64,000 nt of DNA, taken from positions 10,265,501 through 10,329,500 of the forward strand of contig CAXIWW010000817.1 in assembly GCA_964036315.1 (NCBI GenBank), given 5' to 3'. Shown here piece by piece: positions 1 to 12,189 of this stretch (position 1 is its first letter; each line of letters opens with the position of its first letter). The translations under genes were made by a program, and so were the position numbers. The stretch is from Acanthosepion esculentum. Its lineage: Eukaryota > Mollusca > Cephalopoda > Sepiida > Sepiidae. The notes under the pieces were generated by a model. The model did no database searches, had not been told where the DNA came from, and worked only from the letters and a program-made list of their open reading frames with translations.

Positions 1-632
1 ATTCATACCTAGAACTAATCGGCACTGTGGTGCTGTTGGCACTTTTGCTATCAGCAGTTGGCACTTTTGCTATCAGCTGTTGGCACTTTTTCTATCAGCT
101 GTTGCACTTTTGCTATCAGCTGTGGTGCTGTTTGCACTTTTGCTATCAACTGGTGTTGTTCGCAAGTTTTTAGATAAACATATATTTTTATATTTTCATA
201 GTGTTTTTTTTTTAGTGGGGGTAACTATTTGCTCATAGCTTGGAACCTTTGTGATCAGAAGCCTTGCTGTCAGATGTAGTTTATAGTCATACCTAGGAAT
301 AGTTGGCACTGTGGTGCTGTTGGCACTTTTGCTATCAGCTTTTGGCACTTTTTCTATCAGCTGATGGCACTTTTTCTATCATCTGTTGGCACTTTTGCTA
401 TCAGCTGTTGGCACTTTCGCTGTCAGCTGTTGGCACTTTTGCTATCAGCTGTGGTGCTGTTGGCACTTTTGCTATCATCTGGTGTTGTTCGCAAGTTTTT
501 ATATAAACATGTATTTTTATACTTTCATAGTGTTTTTTTTTTAGTGGGGGGTCACTATTTGCTCCTAGCTTGGACCCTTTGTGATCAGAAGCCTTGCGGT
601 CAGATGTAGTTTATAGTCATACCTAGGACTAG

Positions 633-885
633 TTGGCACTGCGGTGCTGATGGCACTTTTGCTATCAGCTGTTGGCACTTTTGCTATCAGCTGTTGGCAC
701 CTTTGCTATCAGCTGTTGGCACTTTGGTATCAACTGGTGTTGTTCGCAAGTTCTTATATAAACATGTATTTTTATACATTCATAGTGTTTTTTTTAGTGG
801 GGGGTCACTATTTGCTCAGAGCTGGGACCCTTTCTGATCAGAAGCCTTGCTGTCAAATGTAGTTTATAGTCATATCTAGGATTAG
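633..885 (+). repeat. Satellite A connector-less unit, copy 1
   Basis: This unit lacks the TGGTGCTG connector. Its 22-mers run straight into a shortened terminal copy (GGCACTTTGGTATCAACTGG), followed by the usual spacer. It also carries private spacer variants: GCTCAGAGCTGGGACCC, CCCTTTCTGATCAG and CTGTCAAATGTAG. The same variant set recurs at 3397-3649 and 6836-7088 (253 bp each, with the leader variant GCGGTGCTGATGG) and at 4743-4973 (231 bp, exactly one 22-mer shorter). The shared set marks these as copies of one ancestral unit spread by segmental duplication. Confidence 0.85.
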
Positions 886-3396
886 TTGGCAATGTGGTGC
901 TGTTGGCACTTTTGCTATCAGCTGTTGGCACTTTTGCTATCAGCTGTTGGCACTTTTGCTATCAGCTGTTGGCACTTTTGCTATCAGCTGTGGTGCTGTT
1001 GGCACTTTTATTATCAACTGGTGTTGTTCGCAAGTTTTTATATAATCATGTATTTTTATACTTTCATAATGTTTTTTTTTAGTGGGGTGTAACTATTTTC
1101 TCATAGCTGGGACCCTTTGTGATAAGAAGCCTTGCTGTCAGATGTAGTTTATAATCATACCTTGGACTAGTTTGCACTGTGGTGCTGTTGGCACTTTTGC
1201 TATCAGCTGTTGGGACTTTAGCTATCAGCTGTTGGCACTTTTGCTATCAGCTGTGGGCACTTTTGCTATCAACTGTGGTGCTGTTGGCACTTTTGCTATG
1301 AACTGGTGTTGATCGCAAGTTTTTATATAAACATTTATTTTTATACATTCATAATGTTTTTTTAAGTGGGGGTCACTATTTGCTCATAGCTTTGAACCTT
1401 TGTGATCAGAAGCCTTGCTTTCAGATGTAGTTTATAGTCATACCTAGGACTAGTTTGCACTGTGGTGCTGTTGGCACTTTTGCTATCAGCTGTTGGCACT
1501 TTTGCTATCAGCTGTGGTGCTGTTGGCACTTTTGCTATCAACTGGTGTTGTTCGCAAGTTTTTATATAAACATGTATTTTTATACTTTCATAGTGTTTTT
1601 TTTTAGTGGGGTGTCACTATTTGCTCATAGCTAGTACCCTTTGTGATCAGAAGCCTTGCTGTCAGATGAAATTTATAGTCATACCTAGGACTAGTTGGCA
1701 CTGTGGTGCTGTTGGCACTTTTGCTATCAGCTGTTGGCACTTTTGCTAGCAGCTGTTGGCACTTTTGCTATCAGCTGTTGGCACTTTTGTTATCAGCTGT
1801 TGGCACTTTTGCTATCAGCTGTGGTGTTGTTGGCACTTTTGCTATCAACTGGTGTTGTTCGCAAGTTTTTATATAAACATGTATTTTTATACATTCATAA
1901 TGTTTTTTTTAGTAGGGGGTCACTATTTGCTCATAACTGGGACCCTTTGTGATCAGAAGCCTTGCTGTCAGATTTAGTTTATAGTCATACCTAGGACTAT
2001 TTGGCAATGTGGTGCTGTTGGCACTTTTGCTATCAGCTGTTGGCACTTTTGCTATCAGCTGTTGGCACTTTTGCTATCAGCTGTTGGCACTTTTGCTATC
2101 AGCTGGGGTGCTGTTGGCACTTTTGCTATCAACTGGTGTTGTTCGCAAGTTTTTATATAAAAATGTATTTTTATACTTTCATAGTAGTTTTTTTTTTTAG
2201 TGGGGGGTCACTATTTGCTCATAGATGGGACCCATTGTGATCAGAAGCCTTGCTGTCAGATGTAATTTATAGTCATACCTAGGACTATTTGGCACTGCGG
2301 TGCTGTTGGCACTTTTGCTATCAGCTGTTGGCACATTTGCTATCACCTGTTCGCACTTTTGCTATCAGCTTTTGGCACTTTTGCTATCAACTGGTGTTGT
2401 TCGCAAGTTTTTATATAAACATGTATTTTTGTACTTTCATAGTGTTTTTTTTTAGTGGGGGTCACTATTTGCTCATAGCTGGGACCCTTTGTGATCAGAA
2501 GCCTTGCTGTCAGATGTAGTTTAAAGTCATACCTAGGACTAGATGGCACTGTGGTGCTGTTGGCACATTTGCTATCAGATGTTGGCACTTTTGGTATCAG
2601 CTTTTGGCACTTTTGGTATCAGCTGTTGGCACTTTTGTTATCAGCTGTTGGCACTTTTGCTATCAGCTCTGGTGCTGTTGGCACTTTTGCTATAAACTGG
2701 TGTTGTTCGCAAGTTTTTATATAAACATGTATTTTTATACTTTCATAGTGTTTTTTTTTTAGTGGGGTGTCACTATTTGCTCATAGCTCGGACACTTTGA
2801 GATCAGAAGCCTTGCTGTCAGATGTAGTTTATAGTCATACCTAGGACTAGTCGGCACTGTGGTGCTGTTGGCACTTTTGCTATCAGCTGTTGGCACTTTT
2901 GCTATCAGCTGTGGGCACTTTTGCTATCAGCTGTGGTGCTGTTTGCACTTTTGCTATCAACTGGTGTTGTTCGCAAGTTTTTATATAAACATGTATTTTT
3001 ATACTTTCATAGTTTGTTTTTAAGGGGGGTAACTATTTGCTCATAGCTGGGACCCTTTGTGATCAGAAGCCTTGCTGTCAGATGTAGTTTATAGTCATAC
3101 CTAGGACTAGTTTGCACTGTGGTGCTGTTGGCACTTTTGCTATCAGCTTTTGGCCCTTTTGCTAGCAGCTGATGGCACTTTCGCTGTCAGCTGTTGGCAC
3201 TTTTGCTATCAGCTGTGGTGCTGTTGGCGCTTTTGCTATCATCTGGTGTTGTTCGCAAGTTTTTATATAAACATGTATTTTTATACTTTCATAGTGTTTT
3301 TTTTTTAGTGGGGGGTCACTATTTGCTCATAGCTTGGACCCTTTGTGATCAGAAGCCTTGCGGTCAGATGTAGTTTATAGTCATACCTAGGACTAG

Positions 3397-3649
3397 TTGG
3401 CACTGCGGTGCTGATGGCACTTTTGCTATCAGCTGTTGGCACTTTTGCTATCAGCTGTTGGCACCTTTGCTATCAGCTGTTGACACTTTGGTATCAACTG
3501 GTGTTGTTCGCAAGTTCTTATATAAACATGTATTTTTATACATTCATAGTGTTTTTTTTAGTGGGGGGTCACTATTTGCTCAGAGCTGGGACCCTTTCTG
3601 ATCAGAAGCCTTGCTGTCAAATGTAGTTTATAGTCATACCTAGGACTAG
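3397..3649 (+). repeat. Satellite A connector-less unit, copy 2
   Basis: This lies 2764 bp from the copy at 633-885 and has the same length and the same diagnostic variants (GCGGTGCTGATGG leader, CTCAGAGCTGG, TTTCTGATC). Its terminal 22-mer reads TTGACACTTTGGTATCAAC, one substitution away from copy 1. Confidence 0.85.
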
Positions 3650-4218
3650 TTGGCACTGTGGTGCTGTTGGCACTTTTGCTATCAGCTGTTGGCAATTTTG
3701 CTATAAGCTGTTGGCACTTTTGCTATCAGCTGTTGGAACTTTTGCTATCAGCTGTTGGCAATTTTGCAATCAGCTGTGGTGCTGTTTGCACTTTTGCTAT
3801 CAACTGGTGTTGTTCGCAAGTTTTTATATAATCATGTATTTTTATACTTTCATATTTTTTTTTTTAGTGGGGGGTAACTATTTGCTCATAGCTGGGAAAC
3901 TTTTTGATCAGAAGCCTTGCTGTCAGATGTAGTTTATAGTCATACCTAGGATTAGTTGGCACTGTGGTGCTGTTGGCACTTTTGCTATCAGCTGTTGGCA
4001 CTTTTACTATCAGCTGATGGCACTTTTGCTATCAGCTGTGGTGCTGTTGGCACTTTTATTATCAACTGGTGTTGTTCGCAAGTTTTTATATAATCATGTA
4101 TTTTTATACTTTCATAATGTTTTTTTTTAGTGGGGTGTAACTATTTTCTCATAGCTGGGACCCTTTGTGATAAGAAGCCTTGCTGTCAGATGTAGTTTAT
4201 AATCATACCTTGGACTAG

Positions 4219-5671
4219 TTTGCACTGTGGTGCTGTTGGCACTTTTGCTATCAGCTGTTGGGACTTTAGCTATCAGCTGTTGGCACTTTTGCTATCAGCT
4301 GTGGGCACTTTTGCTATCAACTGTGGTGCTGTTGGCACTTTTGCTATCAACTGGTGTTGATCGCAAGTTTTTATATAAACATTTATTTTTATACATTCAT
4401 AATGTTTTTTTAAGTGGGGGTCACTATTTGCTCATAGCTGGGAACCTTTGTGATCAGAAGCCTTGCTTTCAGATGTAGTTTATAGACATACCTAGGACTA
4501 GTTTGCACTGTGGTGCTGTTGGCACTTTTGCTATCAGCTGTTGGCACTTTTGCTATCAGCTGTGGTGCTGTTGGCACTTTTGCTATCAACTGGTGTTGTT
4601 CGCAAGTTTTTATATAAACATGTATTTTTATACTTTCATAGTGTTTTTTTTTAGTGGGGTGTCACTATTTGCTCATAGCTTGTACCCTTTGTGATCAGAA
4701 GCCTTGCTGTCAGATGAAATTTATAGTCATACCTAGGACTAGTTGGCACTGTGGTGCTGTTGGCACTTTTGCTATCAGCTGTTGGCACCTTTGCTATCAG
4801 CTGTTGGCACTTTGATATCAACTGGTGTTGTTCGCAAGTTCTTATATAAACATGTATTTTTATACATTCATAGTGTTTTTTTTAGTGGGGGGTCACTATT
4901 TGCTCAGAGCTGGGACCCTTTCTGATCAGAAGCCTTGCTGTCAAATGTAGTTTATAGTCATACCTAGGATTAGTTGGCAATGTGGTGCTGTTGGCACTTT
5001 TGCTATCAGCTGTTGGCACTTTTGCTATCAGCTGTTGGTATTTTGCTATCAGCTGTTGGCACTTTTGCTATCAGCTGTTGGCACTTTTGCTATCAGCTGT
5101 TGGCACTTTTGGTATCATCTGTTGGCATTTTTGCTATCAGCTGTTGGCACTTTTGGTATCAGCTGTTGGCACTTTTGCTATCAGCTGTTGGCAATTTTGC
5201 AATCAGCTGTGGTGCTGTTTGCACTTTTGCTATCAACTGGTGTTGTTCGCAAGTTTTTATATAAACATGTATTTTTATACTTTCATATTTTTTTTTTAGT
5301 GGGGGGTAACTATTTGCTCATAGCTGGGAAACTTTTTGATCAGAAGCCTTGCTGCGAGATGTAGTTTATAGTCATACCTAGGACTAGTTGGCACTGTGAT
5401 GCTGTTGGCACTTTTGCTATCAGCTGTTGGCACTTTTGCTATCAGCTGTTGGCACTTTTACTATCAGCTGATGGCACTTTTGCTATCAGCTGTGGTGCTG
5501 TTGGCACTTTTATTATCAACTGGTGTTGTTCGCAAGTTTTTATATAATCATGTATTTTTATACTTTCATAATGTTTTTTTTAGTGGGGTGTAACTATTTT
5601 CTCATAGCTATGACACTTTGTGATAAGAAGCCTTGCTGTCAGATGTAGTTTATAATCATACCTTGGACTAG
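4219..5671 (+). repeat. 1453-bp multi-unit duplication, copy 1
   Basis: The marker unit at 4219-4501 (283 bp; leader TTTGCACTGTGG, 22-mer variant GGGACTTTAGCTATC, T run shortened to GTTTTTTTAAGTGGG) reappears at 5672-5954, exactly 1453 bp on. The units that follow also match at the same offset (4503 to 5956, 4743 to 6196). A third copy of the marker unit is at 1171-1453. The upstream junction is blurred because units before 4219 match at a slightly different offset (about 1432), which indicates one 22-mer gained or lost. Confidence 0.8.
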
Positions 5672-6200
5672 TTTGCACTGTGGTGCTGTTGGCACTTTTG
5701 CTATCAGCTGTTGGGACTTTAGCTATCAGCTGTTGGCACTTTTGCTATCAGCTGTGGGCACTTTTGCTATCAACTGTGGTGCTGTTGGCACTTTTGCTAT
5801 CAACTGGTGTTGATCGCAAGTTTTTATATAAACATTTATTTTTATACATTCATAATGTTTTTTTAAGTGGGGGTCACTATTTGCTCATAGCTGGGAACCT
5901 TTGTGATCAGAAGCCTTGCTTTCAGATGTAGTTTATAGTCATACCTAGGACTAGTTTGCACTGTGGTGCTGTTGGCACTTTTTCTATCAGCTGTTGGCAC
6001 TTTTGCTATCAGCTGTGGCGCTGTTGGCACTTTTGCTATCAACTGGTGTTGTTCGCAAGTTTTTATATAAACATGTATTTTTATACTTTCATAGTGTTTT
6101 TTTTTAGTGGGGTGTCACTATTTGCTCATAGCTTGTACCCTTTGTGATCAGAAGCCTTGCTGTCAGATGAAATTTATAGTCATACCTAGGACTAGTTGGC
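5672..6200 (+). repeat. 1453-bp multi-unit duplication, copy 2 (clear part)
   Basis: This repeats the two to three units beginning at 4219 at an offset of 1453 bp, including the private 22-mer GGGACTTTAGCTATC and the variants CTTTCAGATGTAG and TCAGATGAAATTTATAG. After about 6200 the correspondence breaks: the next unit has more 22-mers than its counterpart at 4743. The right end is therefore approximate. Confidence 0.75.
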
Positions 6201-6835
6201 ACTGTGGTGCTGTTGGCACTTTTGCTATCAGCTGTTGGCAATTTTGCTAGCAGCTGTTGGCACTTTTGCAATCAGCTGTTGGCACTTTTGCTATCAGCTG
6301 TTGGCACTTTTGCTATCAGCTGTGGTGTTATTGGCACTTTTGCTATCAACTGGTGTTGTTCGCAAGTTTTTATATAAACATGTATTCTTATACTTTCATA
6401 ATGTTTTTTTTTTTAGTGGGGTGTCACTATTTGTTCATAGCTGGGACCCTTTGTGATCAGAAGCCTTGCTGTCAGATGTAGTTTATAGTCATATCTAGGA
6501 CTAGTTGGCACTGTGATGGTGTTGGCACTTTTGCTATCAGCTTTTGGCACTTTTTCTATCAGCTGATGGCACTTTTTCTATCATCTGTTGGCACTTTTGC
6601 TATCAGCTGTTGGCACTTTCGCTGTCAGCTGTTGGCACTTTTGCTATCAGCTGTGGTGCTGTTGGCACTTTTGCTATCATCTGGTGTTGTTCGCAAGTTT
6701 TTATATAAACATGTATTTTTATACTTTCATAGTGTTTTTTTTTTAGTGGGGGGGTCACTATTTGCTCATAGCTTGCACCCTTTGTGATCAGAAGCCTTGC
6801 GGTCAGATGTAGTTTATAGTCATACCTAGGACTAG

Positions 6836-7088
6836 TTGGCACTGCGGTGCTGATGGCACTTTTGCTATCAGCTGTTGGCACTTTTGCTATCAGCTGTTGG
6901 CACCTTTGCTATCAGCTGTTGGCACTTTGATATCAACTGGTGTTGTTCGCAAGTTCTTATATAAACATGTATTTTTATACATTCATAGTGTTTTTTTTAG
7001 TGGGGGGTCACTATTTGCTCAGAGCTGGGACCCTTTCTGATCAGAAGCCTTGCTGTCAAATGTAGTTTATAGTCATACCTAGGATTAG
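6836..7088 (+). repeat. Satellite A connector-less unit, copy 3
   Basis: This copy has the same 253-bp length and variants as the units at 633 and 3397. Its terminal 22-mer reads GATATCAAC, as does the unit at 4743-4973, so the four copies form two subgroups. It is followed, like copies 1 and 4, by a unit whose leader reads TTGGCAATGTGGTGCTG. Confidence 0.82.
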
Positions 7089-8367
7089 TTGGCAATGTGG
7101 TGCTGTTGGCACTTTTGCTATCAGCTGTTGGCACTTTTGCTATCAGCTGTTGTTATTTTGCTATCAGCTGTTGGCACTTTTGCTATCAGCTGTTGGCACT
7201 TTTGCTATCAGCTGTTGGCACTTTTGGTATCATCTGTTGGCATTTTTGCTATCAGCTGTTGGCACTTTTGGTATCAGCTGTTGGCACTTTTGCTATCAGC
7301 TGTTGGAAATTTTGCAATCAGCTGTGGTGTTGTTGGCACTTTTGCTATCAACTGGTGTTGTTCGCAAGTTTTTATATAAACATGTATTTTTATACATTCA
7401 TAATGTTTTTTTTAGTAGGGGGTCACTATTTGCTCATAACTGGGACCCTTTGTGATCAGAAGCCTTGCTGTCAGATGTAGTTTATAGTCATACCTAGGAC
7501 TATTTGGCACTGCGGTGCTGTTGGCACTTTTGCTATCAGCTGTTGGCACATTTGCTATCACCTGTTCGCACTTTTGCTATCAGCTTTTGGCACTTTTGCT
7601 ATCAACTGGTGTTGTTCGCAAGTTTTTATATAAACATGTATTTTTATACTTTCATAGTGTTTTTTTTTAGTGGGGGTCACTATTTGCTCATAGCTGGGAC
7701 CCTTTGTGATCAGAATCCTTGCTGTCAGATGTAGTTTATAGTCATACCTAGGACTAGTTGGCACTGTGGTGCTGTTGGCACATTTGCTATCAGATGTTGG
7801 CACTTTTGCTATCAGCTTTTGGCACTTTTGGTATCAGCTGTTGGCACTTTTGCTATCAGCTGTTGGCACTTTTGCTATCAGCTCTGGTGCTGTTGGCACT
7901 TTTGCTATAAACTGGTGTTGTTCGCAAGTTTTTATATAAACATGTATTTTTATACTTTCATAGTGTTTTTTTTTAGTGGGGGTCACTATTTGCTCATAGC
8001 TGGGACCCTTTGTGATCAGAAGCCTTGCTGTCAGATATAGTTTATAGTCATACCTAGGACTAGTTGGCACTGTGGTGCTGTTGGCACATTTGCTATCAGA
8101 TGTTGGCACTTTTGCTATCAGCTTTTGGCACTTTTGGTATCAGCTGTTGGCACTTTTGCTATCAGCTGTGGGCACTTTTGCTATCAGCTGTGGTGCTGTT
8201 TGCACTTTTGCTATCAACTGGTGTTGTTCGCAAGTTTTTATATAAACATGTATTTTTATACTTTCATAGTTTGTTTTTAAGGGGGGTAACTATTTTCTCA
8301 TAGCTGGGACCCTTTGTAATCAGAAGCCTTGCTGTCAGATGTTGTTTATCGTCATACCTAGGACTAG

Positions 8368-8848
8368 TCGGCACTGTGGTGCTGTTGGCACTTTTGCTAT
8401 CAGCTGTTGGCACTTTTGCTATCAGCTGTTGGCACTTTTGCTATCAGCTGTTGGCACTTTTGCTATCAGCTGTTGGCACGTTTGCTATCAGCTGTTGGCA
8501 CTTTTGCTATCAGCTGTTGGCACTTTTGCTATCAGCTGTTGGCACGTTTGCTATCAGCTGTTGGCACTTTTGCTATCAGCTGTTGGCACGTTTGCTATCA
8601 GCTGTTGGCACTTTTGCTATCAGCTGTTGGCACTTTTGCTATCAGCTGTTGGCACATTTGCTATCAGCTGTGGTGCTGTTGGCACTTTTGCTATCAACTG
8701 GTGTTGTTCGCAAGTTTTTATATAAACATGTATTTTTATACTTTCATATTTTTTTTTTAATGGGGGGTAACTATTTGCTCATATCTGGGAACCTTTGTGA
8801 TCAGAAGCCTTGCTGTCAGTTGTAATTTATAGTCATACCTAGGACTAG
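8368..8848 (+). repeat. Expanded 22-mer array unit (n about 13)
   Basis: At 481 bp this unit fits 197 + 22n with n = 13. Its 22-mers are unusually uniform, and a CACGTTTGC variant (T to G in the CTTTT tract) recurs at intervals of two or three monomers (near 8478, 8544 and 8588). That periodic variant suggests recent slippage amplification of a 2-3 monomer block rather than independent mutation. The neighbours on both sides are ordinary-length units. Confidence 0.88.
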
Positions 8849-9304
8849 TTGGCACTGTGGTGCTGTTGGCACTTTTGCTATCAGCTGTTGGCACTTTTGC
8901 TAGCAGCTGTTGGCACTTTTGCTAGCAGCTGTGTGCACTTTTGCTATCAGCTGTGGTGCTGTCTGCACTTTTGCTATCAACTGGTTTTGTTCGCAAGATT
9001 TTATATAAACATGTATTTTTATGCATTCATAGTGTTTTTTTTTAGTAGGGGGTCACTATTTGCTCATAACTGGGACCCTTTGTGATCAGAAGCCTTGCTG
9101 TCAGATGTAGTTTATAGTCATACCTAGGACTATTTGGCAATGTGGTGCTGTTGGCACTTTTGCTATCAGCTGTTGGCACTTTTGCTATCAGCTGTTGGCA
9201 CTATTGCTATCAGCTCTTAGCACTTTTGCTATCAGCATTTGGCACTTTTGGTATGAGCTGTTTGCACTTTTGCTATCAGCGGTTGGCATTTTTGCTATCA
9301 GCTG

Positions 9305-9870
9305 TTGGCACTTTTGGTATCAGCTGTTGGCACTTTTGCTATCAGCTGTTGGCACTTTTGCTATCAGCTTTTGGCACTTTTGTTATCAGCTGCTGGCATT
9401 TTTGCTATCAGCTGTTGGCACTTTCTCTATCATCTGTGGTGCTGTTGGCACTTTTGCTATCAACTGGTTTTGTTCGCAAGTTTTTATATAAACATGTATT
9501 TTTATACTTTCATAGTGTTTTTTTTAGTGGGGGGTCACTAATTTCTCATAGCTGGGACCCTTTGTGATCAGAAGCCTTGCTGTCAGATGTAGTTTATAGT
9601 CATACCTTGGACTAGTTGGCACTGTGGTGCTGTTGGCACTTTTGCTATCAGCTGTTGGCACATTTGCTATCAGCTGTTGGCACTTTTGCTATCAGCTGTG
9701 GTGCTGTTGGCACTTTTGCTATCAACTGGTGTTCGCAAGTTTTTATATAAACATGTATTTTTATACTTTCATAGTGTTTTTTTTAGTGGGGCATCACTAT
9801 TTGCTCATAGCTGGGACCCTTTGTGATCAGAAGCCTTGCTGTCAGATGTAGTTTATAGTCATACCTTGGA
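9305..9870 (+). repeat. 2030-bp offset duplication, copy 1
   Basis: This segment matches 11335-11900 at an offset of 2030 bp (for example the unit start near 9616 corresponds to 11646). Shared variants include the 22-mer succession TTTTGTTATCAGCTGCTGGC, then CATTTTTGCTATC, then CACTTTCTCTATCATCTG. Also shared are the altered spacer TCACTAATTTCTC and, in the next unit, loss of TGTT so that the spacer starts GGTGTTCGCAAG. The left limit is approximate. Confidence 0.75.
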
Positions 9871-11334
9871 CTAGTTGGCACTGTGGTGCTGTTGGCACTT
9901 TTGCTATCAGCTGTTGGCACTTTTGATATCAGCTCTGGTGCTGTTGGCACTTTTGCTATCAACTGGTGTTGTTCGCAAGTTTTTATATAAACATGTTTTT
10001 TTATACTTTCATAGTGTTTTTTTTAGTGGGGGGTCACTATTTGCTCATAGCTGGGAGCCTTTGAGATCAGAAGCCTTGCTGTCAGATGTAGTTTATAGTC
10101 ATACCTAGGACTAGTTGGCACTGTGGTGCTTTTGGCACTTTTGCTATCAGCTGTTGGCACTTTTGCTATCAGCTGTTGGCACTTTTGTTATCAGCTGTGG
10201 TGCTGTTGGCACTTTTGCTATCAACTGGTGTTGTTCGCAAGTTTTTATATAAACATGTATTTTTATACTTTCATAGTGTTTTTTTTAGTGGGGGTCACTA
10301 TTTGCTCATAGCTGGGACCCTTTGTGATCAGATGCCTTGCTCTCAGATGTAGTTTATAGTCATACCTAGGACTAGTTGGCACTGTGGTGCTGTTGGCACT
10401 TTTGCTATCAGCTGTTGGCACTTTTGCTATCAGCTGTTGGCACTTTTGCTATCAGCTGTTGGCACTTTTGATATCAGCTTTTGGCACTTTTGCTATCAGC
10501 TTTTGGCACTTTTGCTATCAGCTGTGGTGCTGTTGGCACTTTTGCTATCAACTGGTGTTGTTCGCAATTTTTTATATAAACATGTATTTATATACTTTCA
10601 TAGAGTTTTTTTTTTAGTGGGGGGTCACTATTTGCTCATAGCTGGGACCCTTTGTGGTCAGAAGCCTTGCTGTCAGATGTAGTTTATAGTCATACCTAGG
10701 ACTAGTTGGCACTGTGGTGCTTTTGGCACTTTTGCTATCAGCTGTTGGCACTTTTGCTATCAGCTGTTGGCACTTTTGTTATCAGCTGTGGTGCTGTTGG
10801 CCCTTTTGCTATCAACTGGTGTTGTTCGCAAGTTTTTATATAAACATGTATTTTTATACTTTCATAGTGTTTTTTTTATTGGGGGATCACTATTTGCTCA
10901 TAGCTGGGACCCTTTGTGATCAGAAGCCTTGCTGTCAGATGTAGTTTATAGTCATACCTTGGACTAGTTAGCACTGTGGTGCTGTTGGCACTTTTGCTAT
11001 CAGCTTTTGGCACTTTTGCTATCAGCTGTTGGCACTTTTGCTATCAGCTTTTGGCACTTTTGCTATCAGCTTTTGGCTTTTTTGTTATCAGCTACTGGCA
11101 CTTTTGCTATCAGCTGTTGGCACTTTTGCTATCAGCTGTGGTGCTGTTGGCACTTTTGCTATCAACTGGTGTTGTTCGCAAGTTTTTATATAAACATGTA
11201 TTTTTATACTTTCATAGTGTTTTTTTTTAGTGGGGGTCACTATTTGCTCATAGCTGGGACCCTTTGTGATCAGAAGCCTTGCTGTCAGATGTAGTACATA
11301 GTCATACCTAGGACTAGTTGGCACTGTGGTGCTG

Positions 11335-11900
11335 TTGGCACTTTTGCTATCAGCTGTTGGCACATTTATTATCAGCTGTTGGCACTTTTGCTATCAGCTT
11401 TTGGCACTTTTGTTATCAGCTGCTGGCATTTTTGCTATCAGCTGTTGGCACTTTCTCTATCATCTGTGGTGCTGTTGGCACTTTTGCTATCAACTGGTGT
11501 TGTTCGCAAGTTTTTATATAAACATGTATTTTTATACTTTCATAGTGTTTTTTTTAGTGGGGGGTCACTAATTTCTCATAGCTGGGACCCTTTGTGATCA
11601 GAAGCCTTGCTGTCAGATGTAGTTTATAGTCATACCTTGGACTAGTTGGCACTGTGGTGCTGTTGGCACTTTTGCTATCAGCTGTTGGCACTTTTGCTAT
11701 CAGCTGTTGGCACTTTTGCTATCAGCTGTGGTGCTGTTGGCACTTTTGCTATCAACTGGTGTTCGCAAGTTTTTATATAAACATGTATTTTTATACTTTC
11801 ATAGTGTTTTTTTTAGTGGGGGATCACTATTTGCTCATAGCTGCGACCCTTTGTGATCAGAAGCCTTGGTGTCAGATGTAGTTTATAGTCATACCTTGGA
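11335..11900 (+). repeat. 2030-bp offset duplication, copy 2
   Basis: This is the partner of 9305-9870 and carries the same TCACTAATTTCTC spacer and the same GGTGTTCGCAAG deletion in the following unit. It differs in having TGTTGTTCGC where copy 1 has TTTTGTTCGC, and fewer 22-mers at its left end. The same CACTTTCTCTATCATCTG 22-mer occurs again near 14095 and 17435, so this block took part in later duplications too. Confidence 0.75.
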
Positions 11901-12189
11901 CTAGTTGGCACTGTGGTGCTGTTGGCACTTTTGCTATCAGCTGTTGGCACTTTTGCTATCAGCTCTTAGCACATTTGCTATCAGCTGTTGGCACTTTTGA
12001 TATCAGCTGTGGTGCTGTTGGCACTTTTGCTATCAACTGGTGTTGTTCGCAAGTTTTTATATAAACATGTTTTTTTATACTTTCATAGAGTTTTTTTTTA
12101 GTGGGGGGTCACTATTTGCTCATAGCTGGGAGCCTTTGAGATCAGAAGCCTTGTTGTCAGATGTAGTTTATAGTCATACCTAGGACTAG

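Noticed and set aside
8368..8848. CRISPR-like array (regular short repeats)
   Set aside because: The 22-mers are directly adjacent with no unique spacers, and the setting is a eukaryotic satellite.
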